Positions 1 through 7,527 of a stretch of DNA of 64,000 nt are shown in pieces. Source of the DNA: Bacillus badius NBRC 15713. GTDB lineage: Bacteria > Bacillota > Bacilli > Bacillales > Domibacillaceae. Made by a program: the position numbers and the translations under genes. The notes beneath the pieces are model-generated. The model saw only the letters and a program-made list of their open reading frames with translations. It searched no databases and was not told where the DNA came from. The number at the start of each line of letters is the position of its first letter. Position 1 is the stretch's first letter. The stretch is from contig NZ_BCVF01000012.1 in assembly GCF_001591605.1 (NCBI RefSeq), forward strand, positions 27,986 to 91,985, read 5' to 3'.

Positions 1-101
1 GGCACATGAATCATCCATAGAAAAACAGAGACAGCAAGGAAAAGCAGGACATTCACAAATAAGAAAACGGACCTTTCCTTTAAGTAGGCGCTTATCTTCA
101 T
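1..101 (-). CDS. Sensor histidine kinase, N-terminal fragment (BceS/intramembrane-sensing type), truncated by window edge
   Basis: Reading the minus strand from the ATG at 101 gives an open frame to base 1. It begins MKISAYLKERSVFLFVNV and continues with a hydrophobic stretch. The ATG overlaps the TGA of the response regulator gene (ATGA), the usual coupling of kinase to regulator. A short basic start followed at once by a transmembrane helix is what the two-helix BceS/YvcQ kinases look like. These sense cell-envelope-active peptides together with a BceAB-type ABC transporter. Only about 33 residues are visible, so the subfamily is inferred mainly from the partner regulator. The catalytic domains lie outside the window. 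Confidence 0.75.
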   Translation of the reverse strand, partial: MKISAYLKERSVFLFVNVLLFLAVSVFLWMIHV

Positions 102-772
102 GACAAGATATACCCGAGGCCCCGTCTCGTTTCAATCGGATTTTCCATGCCGAGGCTTTCAATTTTTCGGCGCAGACGCGTTACATTCACGGACAAAGTA
201 TTGTCATCAACAAATAAATCGGAGGACCATAAGTGTTCCATTAGCTCTTCTCTGGAAACGATGCTGCCTTTCTTCACCATCAAATAATGAAGAATTTTAA
301 ATTCATTTTTCGTTAACTCCTGGTGCCCGCCTTTATAGGAGATGGTCCCATTCGCTAAGTGGAGTTTGAGTTCCCCTACTGTCAGGCTTAGCGCCTCGGG
401 CTGTTTATAAGCCCGTTTAAGAACGGCATCGATCCGGGCAAGAAGGATCTGTGTATGATAAGGCTTTGTCACAAAATCATCTGCGCCAAGATTCATGCTC
501 ATCAGTTCATCCATTTCATTATTCCGGCTTGTGACGATAATAATTGGCACCTGAGAGGATTTCCGGATTTCCCGGCAGATGAAATAGCCGTCGAATACCG
601 GCAAATTAATATCGAGCAAAATTAAATGAATGTCCTCCTTTGTCGCATAAGAGAGAACATGCTGGAAATCATCGGGCGCTTCAACCTCATAGCCATAGGC
701 TGTTAAAAAGTCTTTGAGCTCATTGCGCACCGTTTCTGCATCTTCTATAATCAAAATTTTCATTTTCTGCAA
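98..772 (-). CDS. OmpR/BceR-family response regulator
   Basis: The protein has 224 residues. A receiver domain fills about residues 4-120, with the acidic pair in ILIIEDAE, the phospho-acceptor Asp in LLLDINLP and the switch Lys in FVTKPYH. A winged-helix DNA-binding domain follows (about 128-222, with ELTKNEFKILHYL and TVNVTRLRRKIE). The sequence style is that of BceR regulators, which control ABC transporters for peptide-antibiotic resistance. I chose the TTG at 772 because AAAGGAG lies at normal spacing before it; the ATG three codons inside is further from that site. It overlaps the kinase gene by four bases. No BceAB transporter is visible, so the target is unknown. Confidence 0.9.
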   Translation of the reverse strand: MQKMKILIIEDAETVRNELKDFLTAYGYEVEAPDDFQHVLSYATKEDIHLILLDINLPVFDGYFICREIRKSSQVPIIIVTSRNNEMDELMSMNLGADDFVTKPYHTQILLARIDAVLKRAYKQPEALSLTVGELKLHLANGTISYKGGHQELTKNEFKILHYLMVKKGSIVSREELMEHLWSSDLFVDDNTLSVNVTRLRRKIESLGMENPIETRRGLGYILS

Positions 773-962
773 ATTTACCGCTCCTTTACATGCGAGGCTG
801 CCTATAGTTTACTTTTTCAAAAAAAAAAAGAAAAGCAGTATTTGGAAAAGATGCCGGCTTTGCCCGTAAAAGCTTGTAAAAAATGCTTGATTGTTTTAAG
901 TGCAACTAACAAAAACTATACATGCTTGAAAAAGCAATTCAACAGAGGGCAGGTGGAAGTAG

Positions 963-1142
963 ATGAAAAAGAACATTCAGCTATTACCTATTGTTGCTTC
1001 AATCGGCATCGGCGCCGTAGCTTACAGTATGATGACGGGCCGAAGCGGACAGCTTCCAAGCATGATTCCTCAGCTGACAGGCATGGGGGGCGGGGGAATG
1101 AATAATCAGCCCGCCCGGTCCGGACATCCATCCATGCGATAA
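963..1142 (+). CDS. Small glycine/methionine-rich membrane-associated protein, hypothetical
   Basis: This is a 59-codon frame starting MKKNIQLLPIVASIGIGAVA, a short basic head followed by one predicted membrane helix. The tail is polar and rich in Gly, Met and Pro (GMGGGGMNNQ). An AGGTGG ribosome site sits six bases before the ATG, and an intrinsic terminator follows directly at 1149. Ribosome site, helix and terminator together argue for a real monocistronic gene, although it is short. It resembles in layout the small single-helix YrzQ/DUF3918-like proteins of Bacillus, but I cannot assign it to a family with confidence. Function unknown. Confidence 0.6.
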   Translation: MKKNIQLLPIVASIGIGAVAYSMMTGRSGQLPSMIPQLTGMGGGGMNNQPARSGHPSMR

Positions 1143-1148
1143 ATAAGA

Positions 1149-1187
1149 AGAGGGCGCCCTGGGTATTTATATCGGGCGCTCTCTTTC
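1149..1187 (+). terminator. Intrinsic terminator after the small membrane protein gene
   Basis: GAGGGCGCCC and GGGCGCTCTC pair across a 13-base loop with one G-U pair, followed by a T-rich run. It ends the 963-1142 transcript. Confidence 0.75.
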
Positions 1188-1373
1188 CTCTACATCTGAA
1201 GTTGGCAAGAAATTCTCCAAAAAAGAGAAATGAACATAGCCGGCCCTAATAGAATAAAATGTAGCATCCATTCATTGCTTGCCCGTTATTATTGTTTGTT
1301 ATTTTGTTTTCTAAATATTGACTGAAAAAGACCGATATCTTAAAGTAGAAGTATGTAAAAGTGAGGTGAGGAT

Positions 1374-1514
1374 ATTGGGAAGGCAGTAGAAAGAAATGTA
1401 AAAATGTTTGCAGGCAGTGCAGCTCAGTTTATGGAAACAAACAACCAGACTGTTTTTTGTAAGCAAACAGGCCGGATCAAGCCTCAGCGCGCAAAAAAAA
1501 GGACGGTTGAATAG
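1374..1514 (+). CDS. Possible small ORF with a non-standard ATT start (tentative)
   Basis: An open frame of 46 codons follows a good AGGTGAGG ribosome site (1363-1370), but the codon at the right distance is ATT (IGKAVERN...), a rare start. The first in-frame ATG is at 1404 (MFAGSAAQFMETNNQ) and has no clear ribosome site. The product would be small, basic and polar. It lies in the 438-base gap before the CNNM transporter gene. It could be a real micro-gene, a decayed gene or chance. I do not recognise it. Confidence 0.25.
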   Translation: MGKAVERNVKMFAGSAAQFMETNNQTVFCKQTGRIKPQRAKKRTVE

Positions 1515-1580
1515 AAATATTCATTTTAACTTAACGGAGGTGTAATTCCTTACGGCACAATGTAGCCGCAAGGATCTTAT

Positions 1581-2924
1581 TTGGACATATTAAACTTAAT
1601 CATGGTTGCCTTTTTAATTGCATTAACCGGTTTCTTCGTAGCGACCGAGTTCGCAATTGTAAAGGTCAGAAGCACAAGGATTGATCAACTGGCAGCAGAG
1701 GGACGGGCAAATACAGAGGCTGCAAAGAAAGTGATTTCAAATCTTGATGAGTATTTATCAGCCTGTCAGCTAGGAATCACGGTGACGGCTCTTGGACTCG
1801 GCTGGCTTGGTGAGCCGACGGTGGAAAGCTTGCTTCATCCGCTGTTTGAGCGTCTGAATTTGGGAGAGTCTGTTGTCAGTGTGCTGTCATTCTTGATCGC
1901 TTTTTCCACGGTTACTTTTTTGCACGTCGTTGTAGGTGAACTGGCGCCGAAAACGATTGCTATTCAAAAGGCAGAGCAAGTGACGCTGCTGGCTGCCAAA
2001 CCAATGATTATTTTTTACCGACTAATGTATCCATTCATTAAATTGCTGAACGGGTCATCCACACTGTTAATTAAATTATTCGGCTTTAAATCTGTGTCAG
2101 AAAGTGAAATGGCGCATACCGAAGAAGAACTGCGGATGATCTTGTCAGAAAGCTTAAAGAGCGGAGAAATTAACCAATCGGAATATAAATATGTAAACAA
2201 TATTTTTGAATTTGATGATCGTCTGGCTAAAGAAATCATGGTGCCGCGTACAGAAGTAACAGCATTTGATAAGTCGCACACCGTGGAACAATGTATTGAG
2301 GTAGCTATGGAGGAAAATTACACCCGCTACCCAATTGCAGATGGCGATAAGGACCGCATCATCGGCATGGTGAATATGAAGGAAGTCTTAACAGACTATA
2401 TTCGGGATGAAACAAAAAAGAATGTGACGATCGACCATTATATCCGCCCGGTTATTCAAGTCATCGAGTCTATTGCGATTCATGATTTGCTTGTAAAAAT
2501 GCAAAAGGAACGCATTCAAATGGCGATCCTGATTGATGAATACGGCGGTACGGCCGGACTTGTCACGACAGAAGATATTCTTGAGGAAATCGTCGGAGAA
2601 ATTCGCGATGAGTTTGATCAGGACGAAACACCAATGATTAAACGAATCAATGATCACCAAACGATGCTTGATGGGAAGGTGCTGCTGAGCGAAGTCAACG
2701 ACTTGTTTGGAACGGATATTGATGAGGAAGATGTTGATACGATCGGCGGATGGATTTTAACGGAGAAGTTTGAGGTCCAGGAAGGTGACACGATCGAACG
2801 GGACGGTTTCACATTTAAGGTTGTGGAACTGGACGGCTACCACATCAAATTTGTTGAAGTGACAAAAACAGTTCCTGAAATCCCGCCAGTGATCGGAGAA
2901 ATCGAGGCTGTCAAAGAAGCCTGA
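1581..2924 (+). CDS. CNNM/HlyC-CorC family membrane transporter with CBS pair
   Basis: The protein has 447 residues in the usual three-part layout. A DUF21/CNNM membrane domain (about 1-190, with GELAPKT at 119-125) is followed by a tandem CBS pair (about 215-340, starting at MVPRTEV and ending in the DEYGGTAGLVT...LEEIVGEI signature) and a C-terminal CorC_HlyC domain (about 355-432). Bacillus homologues such as YhdP/MpfA export Mg2+ or protect against divalent cations; that role here is inference. The TTG start at 1581 is the only start after an in-frame stop at 1563, with AAGGA six bases before it. It appears monocistronic, with a terminator shared with the convergent E1 gene. Confidence 0.9.
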   Translation: MDILNLIMVAFLIALTGFFVATEFAIVKVRSTRIDQLAAEGRANTEAAKKVISNLDEYLSACQLGITVTALGLGWLGEPTVESLLHPLFERLNLGESVVSVLSFLIAFSTVTFLHVVVGELAPKTIAIQKAEQVTLLAAKPMIIFYRLMYPFIKLLNGSSTLLIKLFGFKSVSESEMAHTEEELRMILSESLKSGEINQSEYKYVNNIFEFDDRLAKEIMVPRTEVTAFDKSHTVEQCIEVAMEENYTRYPIADGDKDRIIGMVNMKEVLTDYIRDETKKNVTIDHYIRPVIQVIESIAIHDLLVKMQKERIQMAILIDEYGGTAGLVTTEDILEEIVGEIRDEFDQDETPMIKRINDHQTMLDGKVLLSEVNDLFGTDIDEEDVDTIGGWILTEKFEVQEGDTIERDGFTFKVVELDGYHIKFVEVTKTVPEIPPVIGEIEAVKEA

Positions 2925-2938
2925 TTCAAGAATAGACC

Positions 2939-2976
2939 AAAAGCCTGATTCGCTTGATGCGGATCAGGCTTTTTTG
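2939..2976. terminator. Bidirectional terminator between the CNNM gene and the E1-beta gene
   Basis: AAAGCCTGATTCG and CGGATCAGGCTTT form a hairpin with T-runs on both sides, serving both convergent transcripts. Confidence 0.8.
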
Positions 2977-2990
2977 ATATGGGGCTGTTT

Positions 2991-3986
2991 TTAAAAGTGA
3001 ACCACTTTACGGATAGCGGCTTTAACACGGGACGGGGTCGGCAGGTAATGCTCCTCTAACGCCCAAAATGGAACATGAACATCGGCGCCGGTGACGCGCT
3101 CGATCGGCGCCCGCATATAGAGAAAGGAGGTATCGTTAATAATAGAAAGGATATCATTGCTTAAGCCGCCGGTAGCATGTGCTTCGTGAACAATGACACA
3201 GCGGCCTGTTTTTTGAACGGATTCCGCAATGATGTCTTTATCAAGAGGATACAGCGTGCGTAAATCAATCACGTCACAGGCAATGCCCGCTTTGGCAGCT
3301 TCTGCTGCTGCTTTCAGTACGACCGGCATCATCGCTCCCCAGGCGATCAGCGTGACATCCTCTCCTTCCTGAACTCTTTGTCCTTTGCCGATTTCCACTG
3401 TATATTTCTCCTCCGGCACGTCGCCGCGAATGGAACGGTAGGAATGCAGAGGCTCGAGGAACAGGACCGGATCAGGATCTTCCACGGCTGCTATGAGCAA
3501 TCCCTTCGCATCATAGGGAGTGGAAGGACAGACCACTTTTATTCCCGGCATATGGGTAAATAACGCTTCTGCGCTGTCTGAGTGGATTTCCGGAGCGCGG
3601 ACGCCAGCTCCATAGGGCGCGCGAATGACTAGGGGAACAGTGAAAACTCCTTTGGAGCGATAGCGCATTCGTGTAGCATGAGTCATAATTTGTTCGTATG
3701 CCGGATAAATAAATCCTAAAAATTGAATCTCAGCAATTGGGAGCAGCCCGTTCAAGGCCATGCCGATGGAGGCGCCCATCAATCCTGATTCACTTAACGG
3801 CGTATCAAAAACTCTCTTCTCTCCAAACTCCTCCTGCAGTCCGTCCGTTGCCCGAAAGACACCGCCATTCCTTCCGACATCTTCTCCAAGGATAACCACT
3901 TCTTTTCGCTCTTTGAGCATAGTGCGCATTCCATCTGTAATCGCTTGAATGAATGTTAATTGTCTTGATTTCACGGTTGTTAACAT
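2991..3986 (-). CDS. 2-oxoacid (pyruvate-type) dehydrogenase E1 component, beta subunit
   Basis: The protein has 331 residues and family-normal length. The N-terminal pyrimidine-binding domain carries GEDVGRNGGVFRAT (34-47) and DTPLSESG (61-68); the transketolase C-terminal domain (about 200-325) has the typical VIDLRTLYPLD segment. With the alpha subunit it would form the thiamine-diphosphate E1 that decarboxylates a 2-oxoacid and acylates a lipoyl E2. It starts one base after the alpha stop, and its ribosome site (GGAGG) lies inside the end of the alpha gene, so the two are translationally coupled. No E2 or E3 gene is nearby. The exact substrate cannot be read from sequence. Confidence 0.9.
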   Translation of the reverse strand: MLTTVKSRQLTFIQAITDGMRTMLKERKEVVILGEDVGRNGGVFRATDGLQEEFGEKRVFDTPLSESGLMGASIGMALNGLLPIAEIQFLGFIYPAYEQIMTHATRMRYRSKGVFTVPLVIRAPYGAGVRAPEIHSDSAEALFTHMPGIKVVCPSTPYDAKGLLIAAVEDPDPVLFLEPLHSYRSIRGDVPEEKYTVEIGKGQRVQEGEDVTLIAWGAMMPVVLKAAAEAAKAGIACDVIDLRTLYPLDKDIIAESVQKTGRCVIVHEAHATGGLSNDILSIINDTSFLYMRAPIERVTGADVHVPFWALEEHYLPTPSRVKAAIRKVVHF

Positions 3987-5102
3987 TTATTCTTCCTCCT
4001 GTAAATGCTTAAGATATTGCTGTTTATGCTCGGCAATGGTCCAGGTAGGTGCTGCAAATATAAAATCGTACATGTCATTTATATCTGGCGGCGGCATCGA
4101 CTCCATTTCCTTTACAGCCTCTTCGATCTCTTCAGAAGCTTCTATCTGTACGCTATCCATCCAAGCATCATCTCCATAACCGTTACGTTTGATAAAATGC
4201 TCAAGCCGCGTAACGGGGTCGTATTCCCGCCGTTCTTCACTTTCTTGCTGATCGCGATACTTGCTTGGATCATCAGCGGTTGTATGGGCGCCATACCGCC
4301 ATGTAATTGCTTCAATCAGGGTAGGTCCTCCGCCATTGCGGGCCCGCTCCAGTGCCTTTTTTGTCTGAAAGTACACGGCAAATATATCGTTTCCATCGAG
4401 CCGAACGCCTGGAATATCATAGGCCACCGCTTTTTGGACGATCGTTTCCGAGTTCATTTGTTTGTGAATGGGGAGGGAGATGGCATAGCCGTTGTTTTGG
4501 TTGAAGAAAACGACGGGAGCCTGATACACGCTTGCAAAATTTAAGCCTTCATGAAAGTCTCCCTCTGATGTAGCGCCATCGCCGAAATAGGCGATGACAG
4601 CTTCCGATGACCCTTTAAATTTAGCAGCCATTGCCGCTCCGGCTGCCAAGGGAAGCTGGGTGGCAATAGGGACTGAGGGCGGCAAAATCTTCTTTCCCGC
4701 CGGCGGCAGGTTCCCTTCCACGCGGCCATTCCAGGAAGAGAGGATGCCGTACGATTTTCCGAAAGTGATGCTGGCGGCATGGTCGCGGTAAGTTGGAAAC
4801 ATCCAGTCGTCCGCTTCAAGAGCTAATGCGCTGCCGACTTGAGCAGCCTCCTGTCCTTCAAAAGGAGGGTAAGTGCCTAACCGTCCCTGCCGCTGCAGGC
4901 TCTTTGCTTTACGATCCAATGTCCGCATGCGAACGAGCTGTCGATAGAACGTTTGGGCTAACTCTTCGTTGATGGCGCTTTCATAAACTGGATCGACCAG
5001 CTGGCCTTGATGGTTGACGACTTGCTGAACAGGGAAATGGACGTTGATTTTATGCTCGCTTAATAATGGGGTAGAGATCACTTTTGCTGCCAATTTAGCC
5101 AC
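3987..5102 (-). CDS. 2-oxoacid (pyruvate-type) dehydrogenase E1 component, alpha subunit
   Basis: The protein has 371 residues. The thiamine-diphosphate motif runs from GDGATSEGDFHEGLNFA (174-190) to the NN pair at 203-204. YRDH (105-108) and the HTTADDPSKYR loop (273-283) are E1-alpha hallmarks. The overall pattern (RQGRLGTYPPFEGQEA) is close to Bacillus PdhA, with a branched-chain or acetoin-type E1 less likely. It is the first gene of a two-gene operon. Upstream there is only a short palindrome at 5146-5158 and no obvious sigma-54 site. The missing E2/E3 suggests an auxiliary E1 that shares a core encoded elsewhere. Confidence 0.88.
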   Translation of the reverse strand: MAKLAAKVISTPLLSEHKINVHFPVQQVVNHQGQLVDPVYESAINEELAQTFYRQLVRMRTLDRKAKSLQRQGRLGTYPPFEGQEAAQVGSALALEADDWMFPTYRDHAASITFGKSYGILSSWNGRVEGNLPPAGKKILPPSVPIATQLPLAAGAAMAAKFKGSSEAVIAYFGDGATSEGDFHEGLNFASVYQAPVVFFNQNNGYAISLPIHKQMNSETIVQKAVAYDIPGVRLDGNDIFAVYFQTKKALERARNGGGPTLIEAITWRYGAHTTADDPSKYRDQQESEERREYDPVTRLEHFIKRNGYGDDAWMDSVQIEASEEIEEAVKEMESMPPPDINDMYDFIFAAPTWTIAEHKQQYLKHLQEEE

Positions 5103-5145
5103 TCCTTTAATTGGTTCTTAAAAAACTGACTTTTCAATTTTTTAT

Positions 5146-5158
5146 GATGTTTTACATC
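5146..5158. promoter_or_regulatory. Short palindrome upstream of the E1 operon
   Basis: GATGT-TTT-ACATC lies about 45 bases upstream of the E1-alpha start in the AT-rich control region. It may be an operator. It does not fit a cre site. Confidence 0.3.
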
Positions 5159-5287
5159 TTAATACAGAAAAAAATATCACGCAAATACGTACATTAACGC
5201 GTTTTTTCTTTATGGCAGCAGTAGTTTAACCTATTAAAGACTAACAGCCGAGCCTGCTGGAGAAAGAAAGTGTTTAGAAAAAGAACA

Positions 5288-5321
5288 AGCCGGCAATTCC
5301 TATAGATAGGAATTGCCGGCT
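5288..5321 (-). terminator. Terminator of uppP
   Basis: Perfect 16-base arms (AGCCGGCAATTCCTAT and its complement) surround a two-base loop. On the minus strand the hairpin is followed by a T-rich tract (TTGTTCTTTTTC), so it ends uppP transcription. Confidence 0.8.
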
Positions 5322-5357
5322 CAAAAGCTCCGCGCAATCTTTGCATACTAAGTATTT

Positions 5358-6188
5358 TTACAAAAATACGAAATAAATCACCGCTGCAAGCACAATTCGA
5401 TAAATAGCGAATGGCGTCAATTTAATTTTGTTGATAAGCGCCAGGAAGAAACGGATCGACAGCAGGGCAAACAAGAAGGCGCTAATGAAACCGACGATGA
5501 AAAACGGAAGTACATCGATGGAGAAATACTCCCAGTTCTTGATAAGAGAAATCGCACTTGCTCCTGCCATGATAGGCATGGCCATAATAAAGGTAAAGTC
5601 AGCTGCCGCCCGATGGCTCATGCCAAGCAAAACGCCTCCGGAAATAGTGGACCCCGAGCGGGAAAAGCCCGGCCACAGCGCGATACATTGGAACAAACCG
5701 ACGAGAAAAGCTTGCTTGTACGTAATTTCGTCAACCGTTTTTGTTTTTACACTCTTAGGAGCCAGCCAGTCGGCTGCCAGCATAAGCAGGGCGCCGGCAA
5801 CGAGGCCAATTAACACCGTGTACACATTAAAGAGGTGTTCATCAATATAGTCCTCAAAAGCAAACCCGAGTACAATGGCGGGAATCAGCCCGATGAATAT
5901 ATGAACCAATGTCAGTCTAGGCCCGATCTGACTCATCGTTCCCCGGTTCTTTTGCAATCCCAGCAGGTTAAGAATGCGGTCTTTAAAGACCACAACAACG
6001 GCTAAGATAGAGCCAAGCTGGATGACAACCTTAAAGGTATTGGCCACCGGAGCGGAAAACAATTCCTTCGATTTTAACAAAATATCATCTACAATAATCA
6101 TATGACCTGTCGAAGAAACAGGAGCAAATTCGGTTGCTCCTTCTACGAGCCCAAGAATAAAAGCTACAAATAATTCCCATAAATTCAT
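5358..6188 (-). CDS. uppP: Undecaprenyl-diphosphatase (UppP/BacA family)
   Basis: This integral membrane phosphatase recycles undecaprenyl diphosphate to the monophosphate carrier for cell-wall and polymer synthesis and gives low-level bacitracin resistance. The 276-residue protein has the two active-site signatures: VEGATEFAPVSSTGH (15-29, catalytic Glu) and PGFSRSGS (173-180). About seven to eight hydrophobic segments are visible. The ATG at 6188 has a GAGGTG ribosome site. It stands alone, with its own strong terminator. A BceRS-like pair a few kilobases away would fit an envelope-stress context, but no shared control is visible. Confidence 0.95.
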   Translation of the reverse strand: MNLWELFVAFILGLVEGATEFAPVSSTGHMIIVDDILLKSKELFSAPVANTFKVVIQLGSILAVVVVFKDRILNLLGLQKNRGTMSQIGPRLTLVHIFIGLIPAIVLGFAFEDYIDEHLFNVYTVLIGLVAGALLMLAADWLAPKSVKTKTVDEITYKQAFLVGLFQCIALWPGFSRSGSTISGGVLLGMSHRAAADFTFIMAMPIMAGASAISLIKNWEYFSIDVLPFFIVGFISAFLFALLSIRFFLALINKIKLTPFAIYRIVLAAVIYFVFL

Positions 6189-6324
6189 GTTGTCACCTCA
6201 AAAAATAAAATAAATAGCCACTTAACGATTGTAGGGCTACAATGAAAATATGTCTAGAAAATCGAATAAATGCCTTTCATTTTTTTACCTATCAATTATA
6301 GCTTCGGAAAGGAAGGATCAGTCA

Positions 6325-6969
6325 ATGGGAATACATAATTATTTCAAGAGTTTATCGGACTTGGAGCAGCTATTCCGGCTGCCGGGAAAATTTAAATATC
6401 AATCGCATAATGTGGCCGCCCATTCATTTAAAGTCACGAAGATTGCCCAATTCTTAGGGACCATTGAAGAAATGGAAGGACAAACCGTCAATTGGCAGGC
6501 GTTGTATGAAAAAGCGTTGAACCATGACTATGCCGAGCTGTTTACGGGTGACATTAAAACCCCTGTTAAGTACGCTACAAAGGAGCTAAAAGATCTGTTC
6601 TCTCAAGTCGAGGAGCAGATGGCGAAGAAATTTGTGGAGCAGGAATTTCCGCCGGAACTGCAAAGTATTTACATGGAACGGTTTAAAGAAGGGAAAGATG
6701 ATACGCTTGAGGGGCGTATTCTCTCCGTCGCTGATAAGATTGACTTGCTGTATGAATCCTTCGGAGAAATTTTAAAACGCAATCCCGAGCCGCTTTTTCT
6801 GGAAATATACAAAGAAGCCTTGTCCACGATTATGGAGTTTTCCGATTTGAACTGCGTAAAATATTTTATTAAAAATATTTTGCCTGATATGCTGTCTGAA
6901 GAGTTTATTCCGTATAACGAGCTGAATTACATGACAGAAATGATTGTAAAAAAATATGAGAAAAAGTAA
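6325..6969 (+). CDS. YfbR-like HD-domain 5'-nucleotidase/phosphohydrolase
   Basis: From the ATG at 6325 the protein has 214 residues. Residues of the YfbR family are visible: Arg18, His33 in AAHSFKV, the His-Asp pair at 67-68 with Glu71 in NHDYAE, and a later Asp in VADKIDLL. These form a divalent-metal HD site. YfbR dephosphorylates deoxyribonucleoside 5'-monophosphates; the same activity here is inference. I chose 6325 because GGAAGG lies eight bases before it; upstream in-frame starts add about 25 residues with no ribosome site. It is followed by csbA on the same strand. Confidence 0.8.
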   Translation: MGIHNYFKSLSDLEQLFRLPGKFKYQSHNVAAHSFKVTKIAQFLGTIEEMEGQTVNWQALYEKALNHDYAELFTGDIKTPVKYATKELKDLFSQVEEQMAKKFVEQEFPPELQSIYMERFKEGKDDTLEGRILSVADKIDLLYESFGEILKRNPEPLFLEIYKEALSTIMEFSDLNCVKYFIKNILPDMLSEEFIPYNELNYMTEMIVKKYEKK

Positions 6970-7053
6970 GTTCTTTTTCTAAAAAAGGCTTCCGAAGTGG
7001 AAAAAATTTCAGTATGATGGAGTCAGAAAAAGCTGCTTGCTGGGAGTGAAAAC

Positions 7054-7290
7054 ATGGTAGGAAAAATGATATTGGCAATGTTTCTGCCCGGCTTTCTCGT
7101 TGTTTTTTTCACGAGGGTGACATTTAATCATTTTTTAGGCTTGGGTTTAACTGTCGCGTTAATTGCCGCCTCTGCTTATAAGGGGTATACGCATACATGG
7201 CCGCTTATTATTATAGATGCTGCTTCATTAACATTGGGCTTCTGGCTTGCCAGTCTCATGGTGAAAAAGAAAAAACAACCGAAATCGTAA
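7054..7290 (+). CDS. csbA: CsbA-like small membrane protein (DUF2198)
   Basis: The protein has 78 residues with two or three membrane helices and a basic tail (VKKKKQ). It closely resembles B. subtilis CsbA, which is sigma-B controlled (shared LxxxTRVTFNH and KGYT segments). In B. subtilis csbA lies next to uvrBA; here the sulfide cluster is inserted between them, which supports both the call and an insertion. A convincing sigma-B promoter is not visible. The function of CsbA is not known. Confidence 0.82.
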   Translation: MVGKMILAMFLPGFLVVFFTRVTFNHFLGLGLTVALIAASAYKGYTHTWPLIIIDAASLTLGFWLASLMVKKKKQPKS

Positions 7291-7336
7291 GCGGGCAGGC
7301 AATGACTGACTGCTGTCTAATGCTCTCTTGAATATA

Positions 7337-7377
7337 AATTCCGGCGCCGATGCTTCGCGGCAGCCGGAATTTTTTTT
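7337..7377 (+). terminator. Intrinsic terminator after csbA
   Basis: AATTCCGGC and GCCGGAATT pair around a smaller inner hairpin and are followed by seven Ts. Confidence 0.8.
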
Positions 7378-7452
7378 GAGCCGGCAAAATCAGTCAAGAA
7401 GCGCGATCATGGGGAACAATCGAATGGGAAAATAATAAATGAAAAATAGCAC

Positions 7453-7481
7453 TTGCTTTTTTATACCCCATAGGGTAATAT
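7453..7481 (+). promoter_or_regulatory. Promoter of the cstB-like gene
   Basis: A -35 TTGCTT (7453-7458) and a -10 TAATAT (7476-7481) are separated by 17 bases. The first CsoR-family operator covers the spacer and touches the -10, so repressor binding would block RNA polymerase. Confidence 0.7.
7464..7477. promoter_or_regulatory. CstR/CsoR-family operator 1
   Basis: TACCCCATAGGGTA is an inverted repeat inside the promoter. Two similar sites are at 7498 and 9586, and a CstR-type repressor is encoded between them. Confidence 0.75.
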
Positions 7482-7497
7482 AAAGTTAAATCAAATA

Positions 7498-7511
7498 TAC
7501 CCATTGGGGTA
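7498..7511. promoter_or_regulatory. CstR/CsoR-family operator 2
   Basis: TACCCATTGGGGTA lies just downstream of the promoter and directly before the GGAGG ribosome site of the cstB-like gene, 34 bases after operator 1. Confidence 0.75.
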
Positions 7512-7527
7512 ATAGGAGGGTGTAAAT

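Noticed and set aside
842..1105. 87-codon open frame before the small membrane protein gene
   Set aside because: Overlaps the better-supported 963-1142 gene in another frame and has no ribosome site. The predicted protein is not plausible.
1520..1580. Riboswitch (M-box or yybP-ykoY type) before the CNNM transporter gene
   Set aside because: A GGAGGTG and a short AT-rich leader are present but none of the conserved riboswitch motifs can be recognised.
5428..5850. 140-codon plus-strand frame within uppP
   Set aside because: Antisense shadow of a clear membrane enzyme gene. No ribosome site.
7381..7452. Possible short gene between the csbA terminator and the cstB promoter
   Set aside because: No frame with a ribosome site. 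The space is control sequence only.
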